From Kineococcus rhizosphaerae (lineage in GTDB: Bacteria; Actinomycetota; Actinomycetes; Actinomycetales; Kineococcaceae), in NCBI RefSeq assembly GCF_003002055.1, contig NZ_PVZF01000008.1, positions 1-64,000 of the forward strand: 64,000 bases of DNA. The letters run 5' to 3'. Each line of letters starts with the position of its first letter. Within the stretch, counting starts at the first letter, position 1. Below the pieces are notes generated by a model. That model ran no database searches. It saw only the letters and a program-made list of their open reading frames with translations, and was not told the DNA's origin. Position numbers and translations under genes: made by a program. Below are positions 39,812-49,289 of this stretch, in pieces.

Positions 39812-40744
39812 TCAGGTGGCCGGGTCGAGCAGTCCCATGGCCTGCACGGCGGCGCGCGCCGCCTGCAGCGACGTGAACCCGGGGCGGTAGCCGAGCAGGT
39901 CGCGGGCCTTGTCGGTGCTCGCGGAGTGGCTGCGGGACAGGTGCTCCCAGCTCGCGTCGGCGTGCTCGGGGTACGCCGCCCGGAACTCCTCCCACGACAC
40001 CGGCCGCAGGTTCGCCTCCCGCCCCCACCACCGGGCCGCGGCGCGGGCGAAACCCCGCACGGTCAGCGCGCGGTCGGAGACGACGTGGAAGCTGTTGCCG
40101 GCCGCGGCGTCCTGGCGGGCCAGGGCCAGTTCGAAACCCTGGGCCACGTCGTCGGCGTGGACGTGGTGCATCGTCTCCAGCCCCAGGCCCGGGACGAGGA
40201 GCTCGGCGCCGGTCGACAACGCCCGCCAGACCCCGGGGTCGAGGTTGCCCAGCGGGGTGATGACGGGCCAGCCCGGGCCGCTGATGTGGCCCGGGTGCAG
40301 CACCGTGCAGCGCAGGCCGGGTTCGGCGAGCAGGAACTCCTCGATCTGCGCCTTCTGCGTCCCGTACTCCCCGAACGGCTCGCGCGGGTCGTCCTCGCGC
40401 AGCGGGGACGCGTCTGCCGGTCCGTGCACCCAGATCGTGCCGCAGTGCGCGAGGAACGCCCCCGTCGGGCGCAGCGCCTCGACGAGGACGCGGGTGGACT
40501 CCAGGTCGAAGCTCATGAGATCCACGACGGCGTCGGGTCGCAGGGCCGCGACGCGCGCGGCGAACTCCGGCCCCTCGGCGTCCCGGTCGGCGACGACGCG
40601 CTCGACCCGCGTCCACGCGGGGTCCTCGTGGTACGGCTGCCGGGTTCCCCGGCTGACCGCGACGACCTCGTGCCCGGCCCGCACGAGGCGGGGCACGAGG
40701 TAGCTGCCGATGTGGCCGGTGGCCCCGATGACGACGGTCCGCAC
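39812..40744 (-). CDS. NAD-dependent epimerase/reductase (extended SDR)
   Basis: Rossmann-fold enzyme of 310 residues. VVIGATGHIGSYLVPRLV binds the nucleotide. The usual YxxxK appears as YGTQK, with a serine/threonine region near HCGTIW. The C-terminal half (HHVHADDVAQGFELAL ... STDKARDLLGY) is of the nucleotide-sugar epimerase type. It starts 5 nt after the aldehyde dehydrogenase stop, so the two form an operon; both could act on a carbonyl intermediate. Substrate unknown. Confidence 0.84.
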   Translation of the reverse strand: MRTVVIGATGHIGSYLVPRLVRAGHEVVAVSRGTRQPYHEDPAWTRVERVVADRDAEGPEFAARVAALRPDAVVDLMSFDLESTRVLVEALRPTGAFLAHCGTIWVHGPADASPLREDDPREPFGEYGTQKAQIEEFLLAEPGLRCTVLHPGHISGPGWPVITPLGNLDPGVWRALSTGAELLVPGLGLETMHHVHADDVAQGFELALARQDAAAGNSFHVVSDRALTVRGFARAAARWWGREANLRPVSWEEFRAAYPEHADASWEHLSRSHSASTDKARDLLGYRPGFTSLQAARAAVQAMGLLDPAT

Positions 40745-40749
40745 GGCGG

Positions 40750-42153
40750 TCAGTCCCTCAGCTGCTCGGGCAGGGCGGCGGCGGGGACGCCCTGGAACGC
40801 GACCGGGCGCTGCCAGCGCTCGATGGCGGCCAGCCCCACCGACGTGGTGGTCGGCGCGGTCGTCGCCGGCCACGGACCGCCGTGCTGCTGGGCGGCCGAG
40901 ACGGTGACGCCCGTGGGCCACTCGTTCCACACGACGCGGCCGACGTTCTCGGCCAGCAGCAGCGCGACCTCGCGGGCGAGCTCGTCGTCCCCGCCGGCGG
41001 CCTGCACCGAACCGGTCAGCTGACCGGGCAGGACGTCGAGGACCTGTTCCAGCTCCTCGGGCGAGGAGTACTGCACGACCAGACCGGCCGGGCCGAAGGC
41101 CTCGGCGAGCAGGGCCTCGGGGTCGGCGAGCACGTCGGCGGCGGTCGTGGTGAGGACCTGCGCGGCGACGCCCTCGGCGGAGGCGGGGCCCTGCGCCGCG
41201 ACCCGGACACCGGGCTGCTCGCGCAGCGCCGCGGTGGACTTGCCGAAACCCTCGACGATGCCGGGGTTGAGCATCGGGCCGGGCGCCGGCAGGTCCACGG
41301 CCGCCGTGAACGCCTCGGCGTCCGGCACCAGGACGACGCCGGGGTTCGTGCAGAACTGCCCCGCCCCCAGCGTCAGCGACCCGACCCAGCCCGTCACGAT
41401 GTCGGCGCCGCGCTCGGCCCAGGCCGCCGGGGTGACCACGACGGGGTTCACGCTGCCGAGCTCGCCGTAGAAGGGGATCGGGTCCGGGCGCCCGGAGGCG
41501 ATGTCGAACAGGGCCCGGCCCCCGTGCAGCGATCCGGTGAAGCCCGACGCCTTGACGCGGCGGTCCTTCAGCGCGCTGATCGACGCCTCGACGCCCTCGA
41601 TGAGGGCGAAGGCGCCCACGGGGTACCCGACGCCCTCGAGCGCCTCGACGACGAGCGCCGCCGTCGCGCGGGACAGCCCGGGGTGCCCGGGGTGCGCCTT
41701 GACGACGACGGGGCAGCCGGCCGCGAACGCCGAGGCCGAGTCGCCGCCGAAGACGCTGAAGGCGAAGGGGAAGTTGCTGGCGGCGAAGACCAGGACGGGC
41801 CCGATCGGGACGACGGTGCGGCGGATGTCCGGGCGCGGGCCCATGCCCCAGTCCGGGTCGGCGTGCTCGACGGTGGCCGGCACGAGCGAGCCGTCGCGCA
41901 GGCCCTGCGCGAACAGACGGGCCTGGAAGACGGTGCGGGTCAGCTCGCCGTTCAGGCGCGCGTCGGGCAGGTGCGTCTCGGCGGCGGCGAGCGCCACGAG
42001 GTCGGCGCGGGCGTCCTCGAGGGCCTGCGCGACCGCGTCGAGGGCGTCGGCCCGGTCGGCGGGGGAGGTGCGGGCCAGGGGGCGCCGGGCGGCGTCGGCG
42101 GCGGCGAGGACGGACTCGAGGTCAGCAGCGGTGGTGTCCATGGTGCTGGACAT
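40750..42153 (-). CDS. Aldehyde dehydrogenase, ketoglutarate-semialdehyde type
   Basis: NAD(P)-dependent enzyme of 467 residues. FAASNFPFAFSVFGGDSASA, GSLHGGRALFD and GELGSVNPV follow the alpha-ketoglutarate semialdehyde dehydrogenase group, and the catalytic cysteine is in GAGQFCTNPG. This group oxidises 2,5-dioxopentanoate in pentose, sugar-acid or hydroxyproline breakdown. The ATG at 42153 was chosen for its GGAGG 6 nt upstream; the ATG at 42141 is an alternative. Divergent from sucC. Confidence 0.87.
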   Translation of the reverse strand: MSSTMDTTAADLESVLAAADAARRPLARTSPADRADALDAVAQALEDARADLVALAAAETHLPDARLNGELTRTVFQARLFAQGLRDGSLVPATVEHADPDWGMGPRPDIRRTVVPIGPVLVFAASNFPFAFSVFGGDSASAFAAGCPVVVKAHPGHPGLSRATAALVVEALEGVGYPVGAFALIEGVEASISALKDRRVKASGFTGSLHGGRALFDIASGRPDPIPFYGELGSVNPVVVTPAAWAERGADIVTGWVGSLTLGAGQFCTNPGVVLVPDAEAFTAAVDLPAPGPMLNPGIVEGFGKSTAALREQPGVRVAAQGPASAEGVAAQVLTTTAADVLADPEALLAEAFGPAGLVVQYSSPEELEQVLDVLPGQLTGSVQAAGGDDELAREVALLLAENVGRVVWNEWPTGVTVSAAQQHGGPWPATTAPTTTSVGLAAIERWQRPVAFQGVPAAALPEQLRD

Positions 42154-42352
42154 CGTCCACCTCCGCGGCAGGTGGCGCGAGCGGGTGTGACGGGCGTCTC
42201 CACACCTGCCCGACGCGTGCCCGGGGCCCGGGTCTACTGTCGAGACGCCCGGTGCCGGCCGACGAGGACGCCCGCCCAGTGACCCTGGGACGAGCGCCCA
42301 CCCGGCACGAGAAGTCACTTCCGACCGAGGACGAGGAAGACGAGGAACACTG
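42154..42352 (+). promoter_or_regulatory. Divergent region before sucC
   Basis: A 199-nt gap. A 9-bp inverted repeat (GGGCGTCTC at 42192-42200, its complement at 42242-42250) surrounds TACTGT, a possible -10 box about 115 nt before sucC. The rest, rich in GA before the GTG, shows no clear element. Confidence 0.3.
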
Positions 42353-43525
42353 GTGGACCTCTTCGAGTACCAGGCGCGCGACCTGTTCGCCGCGCACGGC
42401 GTACCCGTGCTGGACGGCCGCGTCGCGACCACCCCCGAGGAGGCCCAGGCGGCCGCCGAGGCCCTGGGTGGCGGGACCGTCGTCGTCAAGGCGCAGGTCA
42501 AGGTGGGTGGCCGCGGCAAGGCCGGCGGCGTCAAGCTCGCCCACAGCCCCGCGGAGGCGGCCGAGAGGGCCGGCGAGATCCTGGGCATGGACATCAAGGG
42601 ACACACCGTCCACCAGGTCATGGTCGCCGAGGGTGCGAAGATCGCCGAGGAGTTCTACTTCTCGGTCCTGCTCGACCGCTCCAACCGCACCTACCTGGCG
42701 ATGGCCAGCGTCGAGGGCGGCATGGAGATCGAGCAGCTCGCCGTCGAGCGCCCCGAGGCCCTGGCCCGCGTCCCCGTCGACGCCCTCACCGGCATCGACG
42801 CCGCGAAGGCCGCCGAGATCGCCGAGGCCGCGGGCTTCTCCGACGAGCTGAAGGCCCAGGTCACCGACGTCTTCCAGAAGCTGTGGACCGTGTTCACCGC
42901 CGAGGACGCGACCCTCGTCGAGGTCAACCCGCTGGTGCGCACCGAGTCCGGTGAGGTCGTCGCCCTCGACGGCAAGGTCACCCTCGACGAGAACGCCGAG
43001 TTCCGCCACGCCGGGCACGCCGACCTCGCCGACGCCGCCGCGGCCGACCCGCTGGAGGCCAAGGCCAAGGCCCTGAACCTCAACTACGTCAAGCTCGACG
43101 GCCAGGTCGGCATCATCGGCAACGGCGCCGGGCTGGTCATGTCGACCCTCGACGTCGTCGCGTACGCCGGTGAGAAGCACGGCGGCACCAAGCCGGCGAA
43201 CTTCCTCGACATCGGCGGCGGCGCGTCCGCGCAGGTCATGGCCAACGGCCTCGACGTCATCCTCAACGACCCGCAGGTCGAGAGCGTGTTCGTCAACGTC
43301 TTCGGCGGCATCACCGCCTGCGACGAGGTCGCCAAGGGCATCGTGTCCGCGCTGGGCATCCTGGGCGACGAGGCCACCAAGCCCCTCGTCGTCCGCCTCG
43401 ACGGCAACAACGTCGAGGAGGGGCGCCGCATCCTCGCCGAGGCGAACCACCCGCTCGTCACGGTCGTGGACACCATGGACGGCGCGGCCGACAAGGCCGC
43501 CGAACTGGCGAACGTGGGGAACTGA
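42353..43525 (+). CDS. sucC: Succinate-CoA ligase, ADP-forming, beta subunit
   Basis: TCA-cycle enzyme subunit of 390 residues that binds nucleotide and CoA-linked substrate. It starts [18 protein letters not shown]; the ATP-grasp part has [20 protein letters not shown], and the ligase part has DIGGGASA and [10 protein letters not shown]. Full length. It is followed 3 nt later by sucD. Confidence 0.96.
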   Translation: MDLFEYQARDLFAAHGVPVLDGRVATTPEEAQAAAEALGGGTVVVKAQVKVGGRGKAGGVKLAHSPAEAAERAGEILGMDIKGHTVHQVMVAEGAKIAEEFYFSVLLDRSNRTYLAMASVEGGMEIEQLAVERPEALARVPVDALTGIDAAKAAEIAEAAGFSDELKAQVTDVFQKLWTVFTAEDATLVEVNPLVRTESGEVVALDGKVTLDENAEFRHAGHADLADAAAADPLEAKAKALNLNYVKLDGQVGIIGNGAGLVMSTLDVVAYAGEKHGGTKPANFLDIGGGASAQVMANGLDVILNDPQVESVFVNVFGGITACDEVAKGIVSALGILGDEATKPLVVRLDGNNVEEGRRILAEANHPLVTVVDTMDGAADKAAELANVGN

Positions 43526-43528
43526 ACG

Positions 43529-44428
43529 ATGTCGATCTTCATCAACTCCGACTCCAAGGTCCTCGTCCAGGGCATGACGGGTTCCGAGGGCCGCAAGCAC
43601 ACCCAGCGCATGCTGGCCTCGGGCACGAAGGTCGTCGGCGGCGTCACGCCCGGCAAGGGCGGGCAGTCGGTCGACTTCACCGGCGCCGACGGCCAGCCCG
43701 TCGCCGTCCCGGTGTTCTCCTCCGTCGGTGAGGCCCGCGAGGCCACCGGCGCCGACGTCTCCGTGATCTTCGTCCCGGCGAAGTTCACCAAGGGCGCGGT
43801 CGTGGAGGCCATCGAGGCCGAGACCCCGCTCGTCGTCGTCATCACCGAGGGCGTCCCGGTCCACGACTCGGCCGAGTTCTACGCCCTCGCCGCGAAGTCG
43901 GGCACCACGCAGCTCATCGGCCCGAACTGCCCCGGCCTCATCAGCCCCGGTCAGTCCAACGTCGGGATCATCCCGGCCGACATCACGAAGTCCGGCCGCA
44001 TCGGCCTGGTCTCGAAGTCGGGGACGCTGACCTACCAGATGATGTACGAGCTGCGGGACATCGGCTTCTCCTCGGCCGTCGGCATCGGCGGGGACCCGGT
44101 CATCGGGACCACGCACATCGACGCCCTGCAGGCGTTCCAGGACGACCCCGACACCGACGTCATCGTCATGATCGGTGAGATCGGCGGCGACGCCGAGGAA
44201 CGCGCCGCGAAGTTCATCGAGGCCAACGTGACCAAGCCCGTCGTCGGCTACGTCGCCGGGTTCACCGCCCCCGAGGGCAAGACCATGGGCCACGCCGGCG
44301 CCATCGTCTCCGGCTCCGCGGGCACCGCGCAGGCCAAGAAGGACGCCCTCGAAGCGGCCGGGGTCAAGGTCGGCAAGACGCCGTCGGAGACCGCGAAGCT
44401 GGCCCGGGAGATCTTCCAGGCCCTCTGA
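43529..44428 (+). CDS. sucD: Succinate-CoA ligase, alpha subunit
   Basis: Subunit of 299 residues with the CoA-binding Rossmann region ([16 protein letters not shown]), [11 protein letters not shown] and the phosphorylated histidine in GHAGAIVSG. Full length and complete. In many actinobacteria the next genes are DUF6350 and purN; here an island intervenes. Confidence 0.96.
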   Translation: MSIFINSDSKVLVQGMTGSEGRKHTQRMLASGTKVVGGVTPGKGGQSVDFTGADGQPVAVPVFSSVGEAREATGADVSVIFVPAKFTKGAVVEAIEAETPLVVVITEGVPVHDSAEFYALAAKSGTTQLIGPNCPGLISPGQSNVGIIPADITKSGRIGLVSKSGTLTYQMMYELRDIGFSSAVGIGGDPVIGTTHIDALQAFQDDPDTDVIVMIGEIGGDAEERAAKFIEANVTKPVVGYVAGFTAPEGKTMGHAGAIVSGSAGTAQAKKDALEAAGVKVGKTPSETAKLAREIFQAL

Positions 44429-44449
44429 CCGGCCCTCCGGGCCACCGCC

Positions 44450-44483
44450 CGCAGCCCCCGTCGACCCGTCGGCGGGGGCTGCG
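44450..44483 (+). terminator. Terminator after sucD
   Basis: Perfect 11-bp stem (44450-44460 with 44473-44483), 12-nt loop, 21 nt after the sucD stop. The next 126 nt to 44609 show no other feature. Confidence 0.7.
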
Positions 44484-44609
44484 CGGCTGTCACCACCGGT
44501 GGACCTGCTGTGAGGCCGGGGCCGCCGATCGGTGACCCGTGCTGCCCCGCCCGGGTGGTGAGCGCGCCGTGCGGCCCGGCCCCGCCCCCGCTCCGGGGAT
44601 CCTTCGACG

Positions 44610-44909
44610 GTGACCGACCTGCGCCTGGACACGACCGTCCTGCTCGCCGCGTCCCGCCGGCTCGCCGCCGTCGCGGACGCGCTGGCCCCCTGCACCGACC
44701 CGGTCGTGACGGCCGCCTCCGCGACGCCCTCACCCGTGCTCGCCGAGGCCCTGCGGTCCTTCGCCGACGACTCCACCCGCCACCGGCGGCTGCTCGCCGA
44801 CGACGCTCGGACCCTGGGGCGGCAGCTGGGCGACAGCGCCGCCGCCCTCGACCAGGTCGAGGCCGGGCTCGCCGGTGCGGTGTCGGGCGACGCCGGGGCG
44901 ACGCCGTGA
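44610..44909 (+). CDS. Small helical protein, WXG100-like in size
   Basis: Unrecognised protein of 99 residues, predicted nearly all helix (LAASRRLAAVADAL ... DQVEAGLAGAVSG). Size, helical hairpin look and position directly before a large type-VII-substrate-like protein recall WXG100 partners, but it has no tryptophan and no WXG turn, so this is only analogy. It is GTGA-coupled to the next gene and is the first gene of the island. Confidence 0.6.
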   Translation: MTDLRLDTTVLLAASRRLAAVADALAPCTDPVVTAASATPSPVLAEALRSFADDSTRHRRLLADDARTLGRQLGDSAAALDQVEAGLAGAVSGDAGATP

Positions 44910-46480
44910 GCGCACGTCCGTCCGACTGGTCCCCGCTCGCGCACGCCGACCCGCTGCCCGGCGACCCCGCCGCCGTGTCCGGCGCCGCCCGCGACCTCGG
45001 CCGCGTCGCCGGGCTGCTGCGCACCCAGGTCGGCGCCCTGGCCGCCGTCGCCTCCTCCGACGGCGAGGGGGAGGTCGCGGACCGGCTGCGCGAGAGCGCG
45101 GGCGACCTGTCCGGGCGGCTCTCGGCCGCCGTCGGCCGCTACGAGCGGGCCGCCGCGGCGCTGGGGGCCTACTGGCCCGAGCTCGAGCACGCCCAGGCGG
45201 ACAGCCTCGGGGCGCTGCACGACGCGATCGACGCCGAGCACCGGGCGCAGCAGGCCGGGCACCTGCTGTCCGCCACGGGGGTCGCCGCCCCCGCCCCCGC
45301 GGCCGGTGCCGACCCGGCCGTCGTCGCCGCCCACGACCGCGCCGAGGCGCAGCGCGCGAGCAGCCACGCCGCCGCCCGGCGCGACGCCGACGCCGCCGCG
45401 GACGACCTCGCCCGGGCCCGGCGCCGCCTCGCCCTGGCCGAGGACGACCACACCCGCGCCGCGGCGACCGCCGCCGGCCGGATCACCGCGGCCGCCGACG
45501 ACGACCTGCAGGACAGTCCCTGGGACGAGGCGAAGGAGTTCGTCCACGACCACGCCGACGTCATCGGGCAGGTCGCCGACGTCGCGGCCACCGTCGCGAG
45601 CGTCATGGGCGTGCTGGCCCTGGCCGTCGGCTGGATCCCCCTCGTCGGGCAGTTCGCCGCCGCCCTGGCGGGGGCGATCGCGACGGTCGCCGGCGTCGTC
45701 GCGCTCCTCGGGCACCTCGCGCTGGCGCTGTCCGGGGACCGGAGCTGGACCGAGGCCGGCCTCGACGCCGTCGGCCTGCTCACCGCCGGCGTCGGCCGGG
45801 CCGCCGGGTCCGTGCTCAAGGCCGGCGGGAAGGCGCTGCAGGCCAACGCGGGAGCACTGCGTTCGCTCGCCACCGAGGCCGGGGAGGCCGGCGGGAAGGC
45901 CCTGGAGGGCAGGCTCTCCGTGGCCACCGTCAAGCAGCTCGCCGACGGGCCGCTGCTGCCGGCCACGCGCAAGGAGCTCGCCGCCGCGTTCGGCGTCAGC
46001 GGCAAGACGGTCGTCCGCGCGGCGACGCGGGCCCGCGCGGGAGCCGGTGGGATCCGGGCCGCCGCCGAGGAGCTCGCCCGCACCACCCTGCCCGTGAGCC
46101 TGCGCACGACGCTGGTCGGCGACTTCACCAAGGTCGCCGACACCGCGAGGAAGCTCGCCGCGGTCGAGGGCGGCGTGCCGGCCGCCGTCCGCGCCGCGCT
46201 CGAGACCGACGGTCTCGGCTCCACCCTCGCCCACCACGTGACCGGCATCGACGCCGGCGTCCACCGGGCCGACCTCGCCGCGGCCGGGCTCACCCGGGAC
46301 GGGGCGGCCGTGGCCCGCACGATCGCCGCCGCCGCCGTCGTCCGCGGCGCCGTCGGCATCTCCTCCGCGGCGGACAAGGTCAGCACCGTCGGGCACGACT
46401 GGCTCGGCCTGCCCGTGGAGGGCGTCGGCGCCTGGACCCCCAAGGGAGCCGTCAAGCACCTCGCCGGAGCCGCCTCGTGA
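44906..46480 (+). CDS. Large type-VII-secretion-substrate-like protein
   Basis: Protein of 524 residues. The first 110 (LPGDPAAVSGAARDLGRVAG ... ALGAYWPELEHAQ) look like the helical N-terminal domain of putative T7SS-secreted proteins. A long coiled region (about 140-200) follows, then a hydrophobic stretch (about 215-275, LALAVGWIPLVGQFAAALAG), then an Ala-rich C-terminal half that I do not recognise and which has no obvious toxin motif. It is coupled to its neighbours by GTGA at both ends. Secretion is inferred from the N-terminal pattern only; no ESX core genes are in the window. Confidence 0.6.
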   Translation: MSARPSDWSPLAHADPLPGDPAAVSGAARDLGRVAGLLRTQVGALAAVASSDGEGEVADRLRESAGDLSGRLSAAVGRYERAAAALGAYWPELEHAQADSLGALHDAIDAEHRAQQAGHLLSATGVAAPAPAAGADPAVVAAHDRAEAQRASSHAAARRDADAAADDLARARRRLALAEDDHTRAAATAAGRITAAADDDLQDSPWDEAKEFVHDHADVIGQVADVAATVASVMGVLALAVGWIPLVGQFAAALAGAIATVAGVVALLGHLALALSGDRSWTEAGLDAVGLLTAGVGRAAGSVLKAGGKALQANAGALRSLATEAGEAGGKALEGRLSVATVKQLADGPLLPATRKELAAAFGVSGKTVVRAATRARAGAGGIRAAAEELARTTLPVSLRTTLVGDFTKVADTARKLAAVEGGVPAAVRAALETDGLGSTLAHHVTGIDAGVHRADLAAAGLTRDGAAVARTIAAAAVVRGAVGISSAADKVSTVGHDWLGLPVEGVGAWTPKGAVKHLAGAAS

Positions 46481-47054
46481 CCGTCCCCACGACCGTCCCC
46501 ACGGGGTACCGCCTCGTCACGCCCGCCGCGTGGGACCGCGTCGACCTCACCCGCGCCCACCGCGCGGACACCGCGGCCCGGCTCGTCGCCCGCCAGTTCC
46601 GGGGCCTGGACGACCAGCCGGCCGCCCGCGCCCGCGCGACCCGGCTGCTGCAGACCGAGGTCGAGCGCGCCCACGGGATCGGCGGCCTCGAACTGCACCT
46701 GTCGGTCCTGCCCGTCCTCGGCACGGTCGTGCCCGCCTCGTGCTGGTCCACGTCCTGCCCGGCGGGTGGGCACCCGCCGAGCTCGCCCGCCTCCTCGCCG
46801 TCCCCGGGGCCGAGGTGGGGGTCCGCGACCTGCCCGCCGGGCAGGCGGTGCGGCGCGTGCGCCGCCACGCGCTGAGCGCCGGGGAGGACCGCCTGCCGGT
46901 CGTCGCGGTGGAGCACTTCGTCCCCGTCCCCGGGGTGGCCCCGACGTTCCTCGTCGTGTCCGGGCACACCCTCGACGGCCCGCTGGAGGCGGCCGTCGTG
47001 GAGCTGTTCGACACCGTCGTGGCGACCCTGCGCTGGACCGGGGGGACGCGGTGA
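46477..47054 (+). pseudogene. Island protein interrupted by a -1 frameshift
   Basis: The first frame encodes TGYRLVTPAAWDRVDLTRAH ... LHLSVLPVLGTVVPA; near 46740 it becomes nonsense, while the -1 frame takes up LVLVHVLPGGWAP and runs to a clean end at 47054. One extra C in the local C-run would restore a single protein of about 192 residues. The ending (PTFLVVSGHTLDGP, then ELFDTVVATLRW) resembles proteins near actinobacterial type VII loci. V-DLPAG-x-A-RRVR is shared with the next gene, so they look paralogous. The break may be a mutation, a sequencing error or recoding. Confidence 0.65.
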
Positions 47055-47704
47055 CCGGGGCGGTGGCCGACGAGGTCGTGGTGGAGGTGGACGCCCCCGA
47101 CGGCTGGGTCCTGCTGCCCCTGGACCCCGGCGTCGACGCCCTCGCGTGGGCGCTGTCCGCGCACCGCGTGCTGGGCGGCACCCTCCCGCCGGAGCCGGCC
47201 CGGGCCGTGGCCGCCGTCCTGGCCGAGCACGTGCTCCTGGCCCGCCGCGACCTCGACGCCGACCTCGACCTGGCGCTCGTGCTCGTCGCGGACCCCGACG
47301 CCCCCGCGCTCGTGGCCGCGGACGTCAGGGCGGGGCTGGACGACGGCTTCGTCGCGGCGGGCGAGGAGGCCTTCGCGCACCCCGGCCGGGTGCCCGCCGG
47401 GCTGACCTGCCTCGACGCCGAGGCGTCCGACGTCGACCTGCCCGCCGGCCCCGCCCGCCGGGTCCGGCTGGTCGTCGCCGAGGACGCCCCCGGCGGGCGG
47501 GTCGCCGAGAGCCTGAACCTCCTCGTGCGGCCCGCGGCGGGCGGGCGTCTCGTCCTGCGGGCGCGCTGGGAGGCGCTGGGCCGCTCGGCGGAGCTGGCCG
47601 GCGCCGTCGACGCGCTCGCCCGGACCCTGGCCGTTCACCCGTCCGGGGCGCCGCGCCCCGCCAACGCCCCGCGCGGACCGGTCGTGCCCCACCATGGGTG
47701 CTGA
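47051..47704 (+). CDS. Island soluble protein, paralogue of the frameshifted gene
   Basis: Unrecognised soluble protein of 217 residues, alpha/beta in look (WVLLPLDPGVDALAWALSAH, DLALVLVADPDAPALVAADV). DLPAGPARRVR near residue 138 aligns with DLPAGQAVRRVR of the preceding gene. There is no signal peptide or membrane segment. It is GTGA-coupled upstream and overlaps the next gene by 11 nt. Confidence 0.65.
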   Translation: MTGAVADEVVVEVDAPDGWVLLPLDPGVDALAWALSAHRVLGGTLPPEPARAVAAVLAEHVLLARRDLDADLDLALVLVADPDAPALVAADVRAGLDDGFVAAGEEAFAHPGRVPAGLTCLDAEASDVDLPAGPARRVRLVVAEDAPGGRVAESLNLLVRPAAGGRLVLRARWEALGRSAELAGAVDALARTLAVHPSGAPRPANAPRGPVVPHHGC

Positions 47705-49289
47705 CGTGGAACACCTGGGAGCACCCACCTGGACGGCCGGCCCGCCGCTGCCCGTCGTCCCCGGCGACGTCGAGATCGCCCCGGCGAACGGCCCCTCGCC
47801 CTGGACGTGGGTCGGGGCCCGCGTCCGGGCCCGCGTGCGCGGGGGCGCCCTCGTCGTGTCCGGCCCGCGCGGTCAGCTCGACCGCGTCGAGCTCGGGGGC
47901 GGGCGGACCACGCAGGCGTGGCTCGTCGACGCCCGCGACCTGCCGGCCGCCGTGCGCCGCGACCTCGGGGTCGACTGGGCCGCCGTCCTGCTCGCCGGCC
48001 CCGACGGGGTCCACCGCGTCGTCGACCTCGACGTGTGGGGGCGGCTGCGCGAGCGCGAGGTGCAGGGCGACTCCCGCGCGGAGGGCGTCGACACCTTCTA
48101 CACCGACCAGGACGGCGCCGTCGGCCTGGCCGACCCCTTCGACGTCGACCTGCGCACCCCGCAGGAGGCGGCCGCCCCGTGGGCGAGCGCCCTGGCGGCC
48201 GCCGGGCTGCGGCTGCGCCCGCTGGAGCTCGCGCCCGGGGACGTGTCCCTGGCCGCGGCCGGGCACCCCTCGATCGCGGGCGTCGCCCGGCTGCGGACCC
48301 CGCAGGCCCGGGACACCGCCTCGCGGGCCGTGGCGATCACGACCCTGCTCGTCGTCTGCCTGCTGCCCGTGCCCGTGATCGCCGCGCAGGAACTGCTCGA
48401 CGGCCGCTGGGACCGCCGGACGGCCGACCTCGCCCTGGCGGTGCCCGGCGCGCTGTGGGCCCTGGCCGTGCTGATCGCCGCGCTGTGGAGCACCGGGCGG
48501 GCGCTGGCCGACGTGCGCGCCGAACGCGCCGGCGACCGTCCCCGCGACCTCCTCTGGCGGCCGGTCAAGCAGCCCTCCCGGGCCGTGACCGGCGCCTTCG
48601 CGGCCCGGGCCCGCGTCGACGCCGTGCGCGACGAGCACGGTGAGGCCCTCGTCGTCGTCGGCGCCGGCGCGGCCCGGTGGCTGCCGCGCTCGGGCGCGCA
48701 CGCCGTGCGCCGCGCCCGGCTGCTCGACACCGGCGACGGCCACCCCCACCTGCTGCTGGAGTCCGAGCAGGGCCTGGCCTGGGCCGCGCTGCCGACCGCC
48801 GACTGGTGCGCCGGGGGTCCCGACGGCGCTGCGCGGCTGGCCGCGGCGCTGGGGCTCGCGTTCTGCGTCGCGCCACCGCCCGGCCCCCCCGCGCGCCCGT
48901 CCCGCCGTCGGCCCCGCACCGCGACGTCCGCGGACGTGCCGTGGTCGGGCCGCCACGAGGAGTCCGGCTGGGCGCGGCCGGCGACGTTCCGCGGCGACGT
49001 CGCCCCCACCGCCCGCCGCGGCCGCAGCGGCAGCCTGCGCGCCCTGCCGTGGGTGCTGCTCGGCCTCGGCCTCCTCTGGCCGCTGCCCCTGCTCGCCGGT
49101 GCGGTCGACGTCGCCTCGGCCCGGGGGGTGGCCCTGCTCGGCGCGCTGGTCCTGAGCGTCGCGCCGGCGGTCGCGGCCTGCGTCCTCGTGCGCGACCGGC
49201 GGGGACGGGAGCGGTCCCCGCACCCGACCGGGGCGCACCCCGAGGGGCGCGGACGCTCCCCGGTCACCCAGACGACGACCGTCCGGTGA
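47694..49289 (+). CDS. Island membrane protein A (two soluble domains, two helix pairs)
   Basis: Unrecognised protein of 531 residues. The order is a soluble beta-rich domain (about 1-205), two membrane helices (about 214-275), a second soluble domain (about 295-395), two more helices (about 445-495) and a charged tail. ARWLPRSGAHAV with ADWCAGGPDGAARLA in the second domain matches the same region of the next gene, so the two are paralogues. The start is the ATG overlapping the previous gene; GTG at 47706 is possible. Confidence 0.65.
   Translation: MGADVEHLGAPTWTAGPPLPVVPGDVEIAPANGPSPWTWVGARVRARVRGGALVVSGPRGQLDRVELGGGRTTQAWLVDARDLPAAVRRDLGVDWAAVLLAGPDGVHRVVDLDVWGRLREREVQGDSRAEGVDTFYTDQDGAVGLADPFDVDLRTPQEAAAPWASALAAAGLRLRPLELAPGDVSLAAAGHPSIAGVARLRTPQARDTASRAVAITTLLVVCLLPVPVIAAQELLDGRWDRRTADLALAVPGALWALAVLIAALWSTGRALADVRAERAGDRPRDLLWRPVKQPSRAVTGAFAARARVDAVRDEHGEALVVVGAGAARWLPRSGAHAVRRARLLDTGDGHPHLLLESEQGLAWAALPTADWCAGGPDGAARLAAALGLAFCVAPPPGPPARPSRRRPRTATSADVPWSGRHEESGWARPATFRGDVAPTARRGRSGSLRALPWVLLGLGLLWPLPLLAGAVDVASARGVALLGALVLSVAPAVAACVLVRDRRGRERSPHPTGAHPEGRGRSPVTQTTTVR

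Noticed and set aside
44610-44909. Definite WXG100/ESAT-6 family call
   Set aside because: No WXG motif and no tryptophan; only size, helix content and position are alike.
42122-46459. A 1445-codon open frame on the minus strand across sucC, sucD and the island
   Set aside because: It is antisense to clear genes (sucC, sucD) and its translation is His/Arg/Asp-rich low-complexity protein typical of GC-rich shadow frames.
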